DNA from: Delphinapterus leucas
Taxonomy: Eukaryota; Chordata; Mammalia; Artiodactyla; Monodontidae
NCBI RefSeq assembly: GCF_002288925.2
Contig: NW_022098062.1
Coordinates: 9,718,605-9,782,604, forward strand
Length of the DNA: 64,000 bases
Direction of reading: 5' to 3'
Below, one piece after another: positions 22,624-34,442 of the stretch. The notes beneath the pieces are model-generated. The model saw only the letters and a list, made by a program, of their open reading frames with translations. It made no database searches and had not been told where the DNA came from. The first letter of the stretch is position 1. Each line of letters opens with the position of its first letter. Position numbers and translations under genes: made by a program.

Positions 22624-23580
22624 AATTAGAAGACATTAAATAATGTTGATACACACCAGGAAGGGATTAGGCAAGGAAAGGCACGTTATTTCACCACAAG
22701 AAATAAAGACCATGGTTAGAAGTTAATGACCAGCCAAAGATTTAGGACTTGTGGTAGTTTTCCTAGCTCCAGAGGATCATTATGGTGGAAACTTCTTTAT
22801 GGTACTTAGCTGAAATAAACAGATGGCAGTTGGAGAATTTTACTCTGTGACCCCAATGTAGTGTTAAAAAGAAAGCACTCTTTTAATAAGTCTGGTGTGT
22901 TAGGAGGGAAGGCACAAAAATCCAAAATGGTTTGGTGATACTGAAAATCCTATCAAGTAAGAGGGCATAGTGAAGCTCCAAGAGGGCAGAGATCTCTGTA
23001 GCCCAATCCGCTAGAAAGTGACCAGCACACAGAAACATTCAGTAAGTATTGTGAAAGAATGGATGGATGAACAGGTATGGATTCTTGGCTTTGTTTTAAC
23101 TTAGAAGATTTCCAGCAGTGAGCCACAAAGCTCTGAGCTTGGTCCTGAGCTGTTATGTTCTTTTGATTGAAGAAATACAAAGTATGCTTACCAAAGAGCT
23201 ATCAATAATTAGGGCTGGCGAGTAACACGCTGGCCTTAGAAGAAAAGTCCCTGTCAAGTGACTACTTAAATCAGAATTTGAGTAAATATCTGTAAGTTGT
23301 GCTATAAATAGATTTCTACATGACTTCTCACCTGAGATGCCTTCTAACTTTCAAGTTCCCCGATAATGATTATGTTACTCCTTATACTTAAGCGCCTGCA
23401 AATGTTCCCTATTGCCTATCTACATAACAATTTCCTCTTTGCAATGCCCTGCTTACTTTGATCCTACTCTCCTTTTTTTTCAGCACTTTTTTTTTTTCCA
23501 GCACTTTTGAAAAGCTTTTTCTCATCCCACACAGAGGCCATGCCTGTTCTACTTCAGTGGTTAAAAGTTTAAATAACGTA
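22624..23580. other. Intergenic; weak L2 remnant near the end
   Basis: About 23330-23470 has L2-like phrases (cctgcaaatgttccctattgcctatctac). Nothing else recognised. Confidence 0.4.
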
Positions 23581-23582
23581 AG

Positions 23583-23765
23583 TGTTGGATTTAGAAGGAA
23601 CTAGCTCTGAATTCCAGATCCACCACTTGCTGTGGGGCTTTTGGTAAATTACCTGACTTCTTTCAGCTTTAGTTTTATCATAAAATGGTGATAATGATGA
23701 TGTGTTTTCTGAGGATTAATAAAGATCATATGGAAGTTCCCAGGACTGTGTCTGATACTTAGTTC
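23583..23765 (+). mobile_element. MIR SINE
   Basis: 'ggatttagaaggaactagctctgaattccagatccaccacttgctgtgg...taaattacctgacttctttcagctttag...gaggattaataaagatcat...ggactgtgtctgatacttag' has the MIR layout. Confidence 0.75.
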
Positions 23766-24775
23766 TGTCATCTTACTTCTTCACGGATTTTTTCCCCTTC
23801 TGTCAGGACCATACTATTCACTGCCTAATTGTTTTGAATTGTTTCACGTGTTTTCATTTTAGCGTTACTACTAGATTGTTATGAAATCCTGGAGTCTGTA
23901 AGCAGGGTCCAAAAAGTTTGACCTCCCGTACCTGTAGTACTTGTCTATAAAATGAGACAGCTGGACCAAATAATCCTTTTATCTATGAATTCTGTTATTT
24001 CAATATGCCTTTTGTATCCCTGAGGTGGCTTGCACAGTCTGACACATAACTATTTGTTAACTGATTGACTAAAATCTCTTTGTTGTTACTTCTCTCTTTT
24101 CTATTTACAGTAGTCATAATATAGTAGTATTAGGATCAATATAGTAGGATCAACTAGGATAATGTATATGAAAGTAATTTTAAAATTTGAAGTAGTAATT
24201 ATATGAGTACATATAAGTTATATATTTATATATATTATATGTATACATAAGCAGTACATAATATATATAAACTACCATCTATATATATCTGTATACAAAT
24301 ATATGTAAATATATAGATATAGCTAGATAGATAGATAGATGATGTGATAGTTGTAATAGTAGAAAGAATAGTGGTAATAGGACCATCCATGATTTGAGGC
24401 AATTCTAATTTATTTACCAGTGTAAGACTGAGGCTGGACTTATGTGACCCCAGGCCCAGCTTATGCTTGTCCAGGGTGATTCTCTGACAGCAGAGAGGTC
24501 CCATGTCATTGGGAAATTATTATTTATTAGTTTTACAGTGCATTGTACACAGAATCCATGCTCTGTGTTAGTCAATGTGAAAAAAATAAAGCTGATTCAG
24601 GCATGATCCCAATCTGGTGAAGCAGACAGCTAATATGAAGTTATCACCATAATATTTTACTCCTGAGAGATATTAAGCAAGGGAGATTTTTCTCCTGCTG
24701 CCTCTTCTCTTCAAGCCTTTAATCTTGCTGGCCCCTTACTTCTCTCCTTTACCCTCTCTGCTTTATACCTGGCAA
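23766..24775. other. Intergenic, AT-rich, no gene recognised
   Basis: Contains an AT-rich simple stretch with TATATA and (GATA)n runs (about 24190-24345). Nothing else assigned. Confidence 0.5.
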
Positions 24776-24791
24776 TTCCTATTTATTCTTT

Positions 24792-25146
24792 TTGTTTTAA
24801 TTAATTAATTAATCTATTTATTTTTGGCTGTGTTGGGTCTTCATTGCTGCACGCGGGCTTTCTCTAGTTGCAGCGAACGGGGACTACTCTTCCTTGCGGT
24901 GCGCGGACTTCTCATTGTGGTGGCTTTTCTTGTTGCGGAGCATGGGCTCTAGGTGTGCGGGCTTCAGTAGTTGCAGCACGCAGGCTCAGTAGTTGTGACT
25001 CACGGGCTCTATAGCGCAGGCTCAAGAGTTGTGGCACACAGGCTTTGTTGCTCCGTGGCATGTGGGATCTTCCCAGACCAGGTATCAAACCTGTGTCCCC
25101 TGCATTGGCAGGTGGATTCTTAACCACTGCACCACCAGGGAAGTCC
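24792..25146 (-). mobile_element. Long CHR-type SINE
   Basis: TTAATTAATTAAT tail, ttggctgtgttgggtcttcattgctgcacgcgggc, ending ccaccagggaagtcc. A perfect 16-bp duplication TTCCTATTTATTCTTT lies at 24776-24791 and 25147-25162. Confidence 0.94.
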
Positions 25147-25991
25147 TTCCTATTTATTCTTTAAGACTCAGTTCAGGTACACAATGCTTCCACTCCCCCC
25201 ATACCTTACCATCACATTACTAAAGGCCTATTTATAGCAGTTCCTTTTAGCTAGTACATCATGTTAAGCAATCAAGAAAAAGTAAAAGGCATATTAAAAA
25301 GCAAAAAAAAAAAAAACCGCAATTTGAAGAGATAGCGCAAGCATCAAAACCAGACATCTAACCAGAGTTGTTAGAATGATCAGACCTGGAATTTAGAACA
25401 ACTATGATTAATGTACTAAGGACTCTAAGGGATAAAGTAGACAGCATGCAAGAACAGACGGGTAATGTAAGAAAAGAGATGGAAATTCTAAGAAAGAATC
25501 AAAAATAAATGCTAGAGATCAAAAACACTGTAACAGAAATGAAGAATGTCTTTCATGGCTTAGTAGTAGACTGGTCATGGCTGAGGAAAGAAACTCTGAG
25601 CTTGAGGAAGTATCAATAGAAGTTTCCAAAACTGAAGAGCAAAGAGAATAAAGATTGAAAAAAACAGAATAGAATATCCAAGGACTGTAGGACAACTACA
25701 AAAAGTATAAGATATGCATAATGGAAATAACAAAAAGAGAAGAAATAGAGAAAGGAACAAGAGGAATATTTGAAACAATAATGACTCAGAATTTCTCCAA
25801 ATTAATGTCAGACACAAAATCACAGATCCAGGGAGATTGAAGAACAGCGAGAAATACAGATGTAAAAAACCTACACCTAGGCATAGCATTTTCAAACTAC
25901 AGAAAACCAAAGATAAAGAAAAATGCAAACTCCTGGAAAATAACATAGCAGAAAAACCTAGATGATCTTTTAGATATTAATACAACACCAA

Positions 25992-26379
25992 GGGACTTCC
26001 CTGGTGGTGCAGTGGTTAAGAATCCGCCTGCCAATGCAGGGGACATGGGTTTGAGCCCTGGTCCGGGAAGATCCCACATGCCGCAGAGCAACTAAGCCCG
26101 TGCACCACAACTACTGAGCCTGCGCTCTAGAGCCCGCGAGCCACAACTACTGAGCCTGCATGTTGCAACTACTGAAGCCTGCACACCTAGAGCCCATGCT
26201 CCGCAGCAAAAGAAGCCACCGCAATGAGAAGCCCGTGTACCACAACGAAGAGTAGCCCCCACTCACCGCAGCTAGAGAAAGCAATGAAGACCCAACGCAG
26301 ACAAAAATAAATGACTAAATAAATTTTTAAAAAAATACGCAGCCAAAAATAAATGACTAAATAAATTTTAAAAAAATAC
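25992..26379 (+). mobile_element. Long CHR-type SINE with duplicated tail
   Basis: gggacttccctggtggtgcagtgg to cccaacgcag plus a tail. About 41 bp of the tail (26297-26338) is repeated at 26339-26379. The imperfect duplication AATACAACACCAA / AATACAATGCCAA flanks it. Confidence 0.9.
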
Positions 26380-26753
26380 AATGCCAAAGGCACAGTCCAT
26401 GAGGGAAATAATTGATAAACTGGACTCCATTAAAACAAAAACTTCTGTACCACAAAAGACAATGTCAAAAGAATAAAAAGACAAGCCACAGAATGGGAGA
26501 GAATATTTGCAAAAGACATCTGATAAAGGACTGTTATCCTAAATATACAAAGAACTTTTAAAACTCAACAATAAAGAAACAAACAACCTGATTTTAAAAA
26601 TGGGCCAAAGTCCTTAACAGATTCCTTACCAAAGAAAATATACAGATGGCAAATATGCATATGAAAAAATGCTCCACATCATACATCATTAGGGAATTGC
26701 AAATAAAACAACGAGAATATCACTACATACCTATTAAAATAGTCAAAATCCAG

Positions 26754-26859
26754 GACTTCCTAGTGGTCCAGTGGTTAAGACTCTGAGCTTCTACTGCGGG
26801 TTGCATCTCTGGTGGGGGTAGTTCTGCATGCTGAACTGTGCGATCAAAAAAAAAAAAAA
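26754..26859 (+). mobile_element. Short tRNA-derived SINE
   Basis: gacttcctagtggtccagtgg, poly(A) tail. A perfect 13-bp duplication AGTCAAAATCCAG lies at 26741-26753 and 26860-26872. Confidence 0.92.
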
Positions 26860-27547
26860 AGTCAAAATCCAGAACACCGACAACATCAAGTGCTGAGAAG
26901 AATATGCCATTGGCTGGTGGGAATGCTAAATGGTTTAGCCACTTTGGAAGACAATTTGGTGGTTTCTTACAAAACTAAACATACTCTTACCATATAACCC
27001 AGCAATCATGCTTCTTGGTATTTACCCAAATGAGTTGAAAACCTAGGTCCACATGAACACCTGCACATGGATGTTTAAGGCAGCTTCATTCATAATAGCC
27101 AGAACTTGGAAGCAACCAAGATATTCTTCAAAAGGCAAATGGTATATCCATTCAATAGAATATTGTTTATCACTGAAAAGCAATGAGCTATCAAGCCATG
27201 AAAAGACATGGAGGAATCTTAAATGCATGTTACTAAGTAAAAGAAGCTAATCTGAAAAGGCCACATACTGTATGATTCCAACTACATGATGTTTGGAGAA
27301 GGCAAAACTATGGCGGCATTAAAAAAAAAAACAGTGGTTGCCGGGATTTGGAGAGGGAGGGGGTAGGGAGGAATAGGTGGAACACAGAGAAATTTTAGGG
27401 CAGTGAAAACACTGTGTGATATTGTAATGTTAGATACATATCATTATACATTTGTCCAAACCCACAGAAAGTACAATACCAAGAGTAAACCCTAATGCAA
27501 TTTATGGACTTTGGGTAATTATGATGTGTCAGTGTAGGTTCATCAAC

Positions 27548-27895
27548 TAGGGGCAGGATGTAGAGAATGGATTTGAGGACATGGGGAGGGGGAAGGGTAA
27601 GCTGGGATGAAGTGAGAGTGGCATGGACTTATATATACTAACAAATGTAAAATAGATGGCTAGTGGGAAGCAGCCGCATAGCACAAGGAGATCAGCTCCG
27701 TGCTTTGTGACCACCTAGAGGGGTGGGATAGGGAGGGTGGGAGTGAGGCACAAGAGGGAGGAGATATGGGGATATATATATATATGTATAGCTGATTCAC
27801 TTTGTTATAAAGCAGAAACTAACACACCATTGTGAAGCAATTACACTCCAATAAAGATGTTAAAAATAATAATAAATAAGTTAAAATTTTTTAAA
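27548..27895 (+). mobile_element. Young L1 3' UTR end nested in an older L1
   Basis: 'gggaagcagccgcatagcacaaggagatcagctccgtgc...ctgattcactttgttataaagcagaaactaacacacc...ccaataaagatg' is the cetartiodactyl L1 3' UTR. A 15-bp duplication TGTAGGTTCATCAAC lies at 27533-27547 and 27896-27910. Confidence 0.92.
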
Positions 27896-28069
27896 TGTAG
27901 GTTCATCAACCGTAACAAATGTACCATCCTGTTATAATAGTAGGGGAGGCTGTCCATGTGGGTGGGCAAGAGGTATATGGGAAATCTCTATACCTTCTTC
28001 TCATTTTGCTGTGAACCTAAAAGTGCTCTTTAAAAATTGTCTTAAAAAAAATTCAGATCAGGCATCATT

Positions 28070-28295
28070 TTCTCCTAGACACCTTTTCTAACCACCCCAC
28101 CTCCTCCTTTCACTTCTTAGAACATTCAATTCTCTCCTCTATCATTGTGTATTGTATTAGAATCATTTGTCCTCACTATCACTAGATAGTGAGTTCCTTG
28201 AGGAGAGAAATGTTACCTTACTCATTTTTCTCCCCATTGTTTAGCAGAGTGCCTGACACATAAGTAAGAATTAAATAAATATCTACTGAAATGAA
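28070..28295 (+). mobile_element. L2 3' end
   Basis: 'tctcctagacaccttttctaaccacccc', 'tagatagtgagttccttgaggagagaaatg', 'gcagagtgcctgacacataagtaagaattaaataaatatc' spell the L2 3' end. Confidence 0.8.
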
Positions 28296-28564
28296 AAGAA
28301 ATTCAGTGGGCCTAAGATGACTTTGTCAATTACTTGGACATTGCCTTTAAGAATATCCAGCTTTTTAAAACATACAAGAAGATGCAAGAAACTGTCTGCC
28401 AGAACTAATTTGGACGATGCCCGGTTACCTCCTGTGTTCCTACTTCCCACTGCATTGCAGCCTTTTAGGATTCCAGGTGCTGATTCCTATTCTTGACCTC
28501 ACTTCCACCATCTGCTCCCCTCAGCTTTAACGGTCTTCTTTCTTGAGACCTGAAAATTAACCTT

Positions 28565-28740
28565 GACTATTCATCCATCAAATATTTACCAAAAAATATT
28601 TATTATGCCGGGCACTTCCTGGTACTGGGGTTACAAGCAAACAAGGCTCCTACCCCAGAAGAACTCATTTAGTCAGGGAGAGAGACTTGTAAACACATGG
28701 GTAAGAGAAAGGTAGACATTGTGATAGAAACAGCCATGGA
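28565..28740 (-). mobile_element. L2 3' end, minus strand
   Basis: 'ttcatccatcaaatatttacc...tatgccgggcacttcctggtactggggttacaagcaaacaaggctcctacccc' is reverse L2. Confidence 0.7.
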
Positions 28741-29140
28741 CTATTGGCACTCAGAACTCAGGGTTTTATCTTGAGAGAGACCCTAAAAATCCATGATATA
28801 AGGATTTGTCATTTTTAATGAAGTGGAAATTTGAATGAAACTGTCTTGAAGGTTGGTGGGCAATGAAAGCAAAGCACTTAGCCAGATGTCTAGACTGGGT
28901 GTGTATTTTGGCCTGGCATTGAGGTTCTTAACTCCTTCTCAAGCACATTGTTACATTCATTACAGATATCAATCTGATTGTTTAAATTTTTCAGGTACAT
29001 TTAATCAGAGAGTAAATGCTATTGTAGGGTTCCCAAAAATGGGGTGTTCTCTAAGACCTCAGAAAAATGTTCTCATGAATGTGAAGGATATATGTACTTA
29101 AGGATAAATTTATTAAATATATAGACCTGTACAATGAAAG
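28741..29140. other. Intergenic sequence with no recognised feature
   Basis: Includes an 82-codon ORF (28853-29101) with no recognisable domain. Not supported as a gene. Confidence 0.5.
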
Positions 29141-29324
29141 TTACAAAATTTGCTGAGAAAAATTAAAAATGATCTAAAATGATGGCACAATAAACAGTAT
29201 TCATGAATCAGAAGAGTCAATGTTGTTTTCAATTCTCCCCCAAATATGTATTCAATGTATGCCAGTCAAAATTTCAAAAGGCTTTTTGTAGAAATCAAGA
29301 ACATGATTCTAAAATTTATATGGA

Positions 29325-29453
29325 GGGAATATCCTGGCAGTCCAGTGGTTAGGACTCGGTGCTTTCACTGCTGGGGAGCCTGGGGTTCAATCCCTGGTGG
29401 GGGAACTAATATCCCACAAGCCACACAGCATAGCCAAAATTAATTAATTAAAT
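29325..29453 (+). mobile_element. Short tRNA-derived SINE
   Basis: gggaatatcctggcagtccagtgg; tail AATTAATTAATTAAAT. A perfect 14-bp duplication AAAATTTATATGGA lies at 29311-29324 and 29454-29467. Confidence 0.93.
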
Positions 29454-29698
29454 AAAATTTATATGGAAATGCAAAGGACCTAGGATAGTCAAAACAATTC
29501 TGAAGAAGAAGACAGCTAGAAGACTTCACTATCTGATTTCAAGAGTAACTATATAGTTACAGAAATTGTGATAGTCTGGTATTGATATAAAGATAGACAT
29601 AAATATAAATGGAACAGAATATAAGTCCAAAATTGACCCACACATATATAGCCAATTGTCTTACAATAAAGCAGCCAAGATGTCAATAATTCAATGGA

Positions 29699-30003
29699 GG
29701 ACTTACCTGGTGGTGCAGTGGTTAAGAGTCCACCTGCCAATGCAGGGGACACGAGTTCAAGTCCTGGTCCGGGAAGATCCCACATGCCGCAGAGCAACTG
29801 AGCCCGCAAGCCACAACTAGTGAGCATGTGCGGCACAACTACTGAAGCCCGTGCACCTAGAGCCCGTGCTCCGCAACAAGAGAAGCCACCGCAATGAGAA
29901 GCCCGCGCATCGCAATGAAGAATAGCCCCCGCTCGCCGAGAAAGCCCGTGCACAGCAACGAAGACCTAACGTAGCCAAAAATAAATAAACAAATAAATAA
30001 ATT
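29699..30003 (+). mobile_element. Long CHR-type SINE
   Basis: ggacttacctggtggtgcagtgg to cctaacgtagcc plus an AAATAAAC tail. It lacks one internal 'cgcaacta' unit (cgctcgccgagaaagccc). The target duplication is unclear. Confidence 0.9.
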
Positions 30004-30279
30004 GCACCGGAACAATTGGACATCCATATGCACAACAATTAACTTCGTTCTTTACTTCACACTATACACAAAAATTACCTTAAAAAGGATTACTAACTGA
30101 AATGTAAAACTTAAAGATATAAAACTTCTAGGAGAAAACATGGGAGAAACTCTATTGTATTGATAACTAATAGTAAAGATTTCTTAAATAGAACACAAAA
30201 ATCACACACCATAAATGAAAGAGAATGATAAACTGTATTTTACCAAAGTTAAAAACTTCTGTTCTTCGGAAGATACTGT

Positions 30280-30368
30280 AGAGAATTCCCTGGTGGTCCA
30301 GTTAAGATCCTGCATGACGAGTGGCATGGCCAAAAAACAAAACAAAAATTTAAAAAAAAGCAAACAAA
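30280..30368 (+). mobile_element. Short SINE with a large internal deletion
   Basis: agagaattccctggtggtccag joins directly to ttaagatcctgcatgacgagtggc, so the B-box region is gone. The duplication AAGATACTGT / AAGACACTGT lies at 30270-30279 and 30369-30378. Confidence 0.8.
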
Positions 30369-31385
30369 AAGACACTGTTAAGAAAATGAAAACACAAGCC
30401 ACGGATTGGGAGAAAAAAATGTTTGAAATAAATATATTGACAAAGAACTTTTGTTCTGAATATAGAAGAACTTTTACGACTCAGTAATAAGAAAAATAAC
30501 CTAATATTTTTTAATGGGCAAGAGTTGAACAGGCACTTTGCAAAAGAAGATATATAAATGGCCAAAAAGAATATGAAAAGATGCTTAATATCATCAGGGA
30601 AATGCAAGTTAAAACCACCATAAGATATCATAACAACTAGAATGGCTAAAGTATTTTAATTGATAATATTGTGTTTTGCCAAGGATACAGAGCAACTGGA
30701 ACTCTCACAGTCTGCTGATGGGGGTGTAAAATGATAAGCCACTTTGGAAAACAGATGGGAAGTTTATTATAATGCTAAACATACACTTGCCATATGACTC
30801 AGCATTTCCAGTCCTAGGTCCAAGAGATCCAAGAGAAAGGAAAACACATGTCCACACAAAGATTTCTACATGAACTTCCATCCTCATTTTATTTATAATA
30901 AGCAAAACCAGAAACAACCCAAATGTCCATTAACTATTGACTGGATAAACAAATTGTAGAATATCCATCAACAGAACACTACTTGGCAATACAAAGGAGT
31001 GAACTATGTACTGGTACACACAACAACATGGATGAATCTTAACATATCATGTTAACAGGAAGAAACCAGAAACAAAAGTTGATTCTACTCTATGATTCTA
31101 TTTATTGGAATTGTAGAAAAAGCAAAACTAAAGTGACAGAAAGCGGATCAATGTTTGGTCATGTCAAAATGACTCAGGAGCCAACTTGAATGGGATAATT
31201 TTGGGGCAATCTGGTTATCAATAAGAAAAATAATTGCAATGAATGAAACATATCAAATGTGTTTCAGTCCATGAGTTTATAATGATATTAAACCACACAC
31301 ACACACACAGTTAAAAAAATATAAGAATATGACAAATTAACAATTTTCAGTTGGGAAGACAAAAATGTTGTTATATAATATGTTC

Positions 31386-31905
31386 TTTTTTTTTTAAATA
31401 GATCTTTATTGGAGTATAATTGCTTCACAATACTGTGTTAGTTTCTGCTGTACAACAAAGTGAATCAGCCATATGAATACACATATCCCCATATTCCCTC
31501 CCTCCTGAGCCTCCCTTCCACCCTCCCTATCCCACCCCTCTAGGTCATCGCAAAGCAAGGAGCTGACCTCCCTGTGCTATGCGGCTGCTTCCCACTAGCT
31601 CACTATTTTACATTTGGTAGTGTACATATGTCGATGCTACTCTCACTTCACCCCAGCTTCCCCCTCCCACCCCATGTCCTCAAGTCCATGCTCTATGTCC
31701 ACATCTTTATTCCTGCCCTGCAACTAGGTTCATCAGTACCAATTTTTTTTTTTTAGATTTGATATATATGCGTTAGCATACGGTATTTGTTTTTCTCTTT
31801 TTGACTTACTTCACTCTGTATGACAGACTCTAGGTCCATCCACCTCAGTACAAATAACTCAATTTTGTTTCTTTTTACTGCTGAGTAATATTCCACTGTC
31901 TTTAC
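31386..31905 (-). mobile_element. Young L1 3' UTR, minus strand
   Basis: Poly(T), then reverse L1 3' UTR: 'ctgtacaacaaagtgaatcagcc', 'cctgtgctatgcggctgcttcccactagc', 'ctcaagtccatgctctatgtcc'. It is the same family as the plus-strand copy at 27548-27895, here with more 5' sequence. Confidence 0.9.
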
Positions 31906-32715
31906 ATTATTTCTAACAATATCTTGACCTGACCACAAAGATCTTAAAATTGAGAAATAAAATACTTACTGACCATATGGTTAATGATTGAAATAAATCG
32001 AGGCAAATGAAAATGCGTTAATTTGTAAGAAAGGGAGTGAAAAAAAATTTTCCTGTTGAAACATTTCTTAATGTTGTTTTAACAATAAATAAAACTCTGA
32101 AACTTTTTCTATAAACCATCGGACCTTGTGTTCTACCCACAGAAATTCCCTGAATTCACACTGTGTGTCCATTCTCAGTCCACATAGCTTTTCTTCCTTC
32201 TTTTCGTATCTGAAATGCCAGGTCCCCTGAAGTCTCCCAGTTTAATTACTGTAAGTGACGAAATGTCAAATAGTCTCCTAAATTCCAGGCCACTTGGGTG
32301 GTGTTTTGACACTCATTCTCAAAGTCCTAGGTTTACATTTGATCATGTTTACGTTACACCAATCAGTCCATAGACCTTTTGTCAGGGTTTCTATACGTCC
32401 TCCCTTTGGGTTGGCATGCAGTCATGAGCGAAACCGGAAAGAATCCGGATGGAATCATTAAACCCATCATCATTAATGGAAAGACAACTTGAGAAGGGCA
32501 AGCTCTCCTGACAGCTTTCAGTCAATTTGTCTCATAGTCAGAAAACAGCTATTTTTACCTATCACCAGCTGTATGGTGATATGGAAAACTGTATGGAAAA
32601 CACAGACCCTGAATGGGGCCCAGGGGAAGGGGAGGTTGTGTGTGGGAAGTGAGGAGTGAGATAGTGTTGTATGCCCCAGAATTACGTTCCTGCAAGGAAC
32701 TGAGGGGATAGTGGA
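31906..32715. other. Intergenic sequence with no recognised feature
   Basis: No SINE, L1 or gene signature recognised. Confidence 0.5.
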
Positions 32716-32880
32716 GGCTTAGAGCTAAAAAGAACCTCAGCAATGACCTAGTCCATCCCTTTCACCTTACATATTAAGAAACAAAGGCTCAAAGAAGTAA
32801 AGTGAGCAACAGCCTTCAGAGAAGAACCCAGGGTACCCTGAAGCTTAGTTTAGGGTCCTTTCCACTCTACCGCCTGCATT
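32716..32880 (-). mobile_element. MIR-like fragment, minus strand
   Basis: 'atattaagaaacaaaggctcaaagaagtaaagtgagcaac...gaagaacccagggtaccctgaagcttagtttagggtcctttccactctacc' is MIR-like in reverse. Confidence 0.55.
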
Positions 32881-33139
32881 GTTTAAATGAATTATTTAGA
32901 AAGCTAAAACAGACATATTAGGAGACAACATCAATAAATTTCAGGGTTCGGTGACATTCAGATTTTGCCAAAACACTAAAAACTGCCTGAGCCACAGAGG
33001 TATTCAAATATTAGCAGAGGCTAGTTTAACCAGCTCTAGTGTTCCCTGGGGCACACTCCCCTTGTTTGTTTATTAATTAAAAAGTTGAAAACAAGGAAGT
33101 ATAAAGATAGGTCATAGGTTCCACATAGGCACAAATTCA

Positions 33140-33320
33140 ACGCTTGATCATTCATTCCTGGTTGAGCAATACTTAATGAGCGTCTGCTATGCATCAAGGC
33201 AGCATGCCAGGTGCTGGGAATCCACACAACAAGGTCTCTGCTCCCTCAAAGCTTAGAGTATAGCAGGGAAGACAGTGTATTAAAAGTAGTAATTACATTA
33301 AAGTGTGTTGAGTGTTAAAA
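33140..33320 (-). mobile_element. L2 3' end, minus strand
   Basis: 'gatcattcattcctggttgagcaatacttaatgagcgtctgctatg...gccaggtgctgggaatccacac' is reverse L2. Confidence 0.65.
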
Positions 33321-33851
33321 CTGAAGAAATTCAGGATCCTATGGATTTATCCCTGGAGACTAATTCAAGCTGCATCATTTGAGTTCCCCAAACACAAATT
33401 CTTTTCGATAAAACATTTAAAGCAACAAACATTTACCTGTTGGTGTGCCATAAATTGTGTGAACATCTGCAAGAGAATTCCGAGGTAAATTAGCGTTTTA
33501 TAGGTGGACAAATTATTTTGGATTATATACGTCTGATAAATGTAGTACTATTTGACAGTACAGGTCACCTGAAAAATAATTTGACATATCTTAAAACTTT
33601 AGGCTTCCAGGTTTTCACAGTAATTCTTAACGGATTTTGTCTGCAAAACCGACCCCGATCATTTTCAGAACTCTGGAAGGCTCTACCAATTCAGACAAGG
33701 GTCTTAACGAATCCTATCCATTTTTAAAGGGCCAGCTCAGGGCCCTGCTCCACCAAACGTTTTCATAGCCTGTGTACATCTTTTGCCCCTCCTCTCTGTT
33801 ATAGATTGCACATTTATATAGGATTTAGCACATCATCTTTTTAATATTAAC
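33321..33851. other. Intergenic sequence upstream of the gap
   Basis: Unassigned, ending in the TG/TA microsatellite next to the N gap. Confidence 0.5.
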
Positions 33852-33879
33852 TGTGTGTATGTGTATATATATATATATA

Positions 33880-33979
33880 NNNNNNNNNNNNNNNNNNNNN
33901 NNNNNNNNNNNNNNNNNNNNNNNNNNNNNNNNNNNNNNNNNNNNNNNNNNNNNNNNNNNNNNNNNNNNNNNNNNNNNNN
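33880..33979. other. Assembly gap of 100 N
   Basis: Exactly 100 N bases, the conventional size for a gap of unknown length. The left edge is a (TG/TA)n run (33852-33879), so the break is probably caused by a microsatellite. It lies only about 0.3 kb upstream of the CpG island. Confidence 0.98.
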
Positions 33980-34398
33980 GTCATCCAAAAACCATACATT
34001 CATCATAGAAACAGAAATTCCACCCATAAATGTAAGGGACTGCCTCATTAACCTTGGGGCCCTATTTCCCTCCCACTGGCAGCAATCTGGTTTATTCCAT
34101 GGGGTGGAGGAGGAAGCCAGGTTGGCGGGATGGGAAGGGAATGGCGTCAGTGCGAGGTCACAGCACATTGTCCCGAATGCCATCTCCACACTACGGTGAC
34201 ATGAACGCAGGACTGAGGGATGCAGCCATAGGAAAGATAGAGGCCCAAGTCACGCAGACTACATGCAAAACGAGGGCAGGATAGAGAACAAAGCGTGGAA
34301 CCTTGCGGGGCGTGTCAGGACACCTGGGCGCCGGCAGCGAGCTCCCGCAGAAAGAGAGGAGACGCGAGCTAAGCCAAGGCCTGGCAGGATGGGGAGGG

Positions 34399-34442
34399 AC
34401 TTCCGGAAGCCATTTGCCTGAGTGGCAGGGGAACCGGAAGTG
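34399..34442. promoter_or_regulatory. Pair of ETS/GABP-type sites near the PAFAH1B2 start
   Basis: The palindromic ACTTCCGGAAG at 34399-34409 carries an ETS core on each strand. About 25 bases on, ACCGGAAGTG at 34433-34442 is a consensus GABPA/ELK1-like site. Closely spaced ETS sites at a TATA-less start are typical of housekeeping promoters. Function is inferred from motif and position only. Confidence 0.55.

Larger units (their letters stand above)
25235..28060 (+). mobile_element. L1 with internal deletion (ORF1 joined to ORF2 3' end)
   Basis: 25240-25940 is L1 ORF1-type sequence (ggataaagtagacagcatgcaagaacagacggg; gaaacaataatgactcagaatttctcc). From about 25945 it jumps to the ORF2 3' end and 3' UTR (caacaccaaaggc...ccatgagggaaataattgataaactggac). 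Two SINEs and a young L1 end are nested in it. All frames are broken. Confidence 0.8.
29141..31370 (+). mobile_element. Old L1 ORF2 3' part and 3' UTR
   Basis: 'ctaaaatttatatggaaatgcaaaggacc', 'ccaagatgtcaataattcaatgg', 'cccaaatgtccattaactattgactgg' and similar phrases follow L1 ORF2 in sense orientation. Three SINEs are inserted. A short (AC)n run lies at about 31295-31308. Confidence 0.8.
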
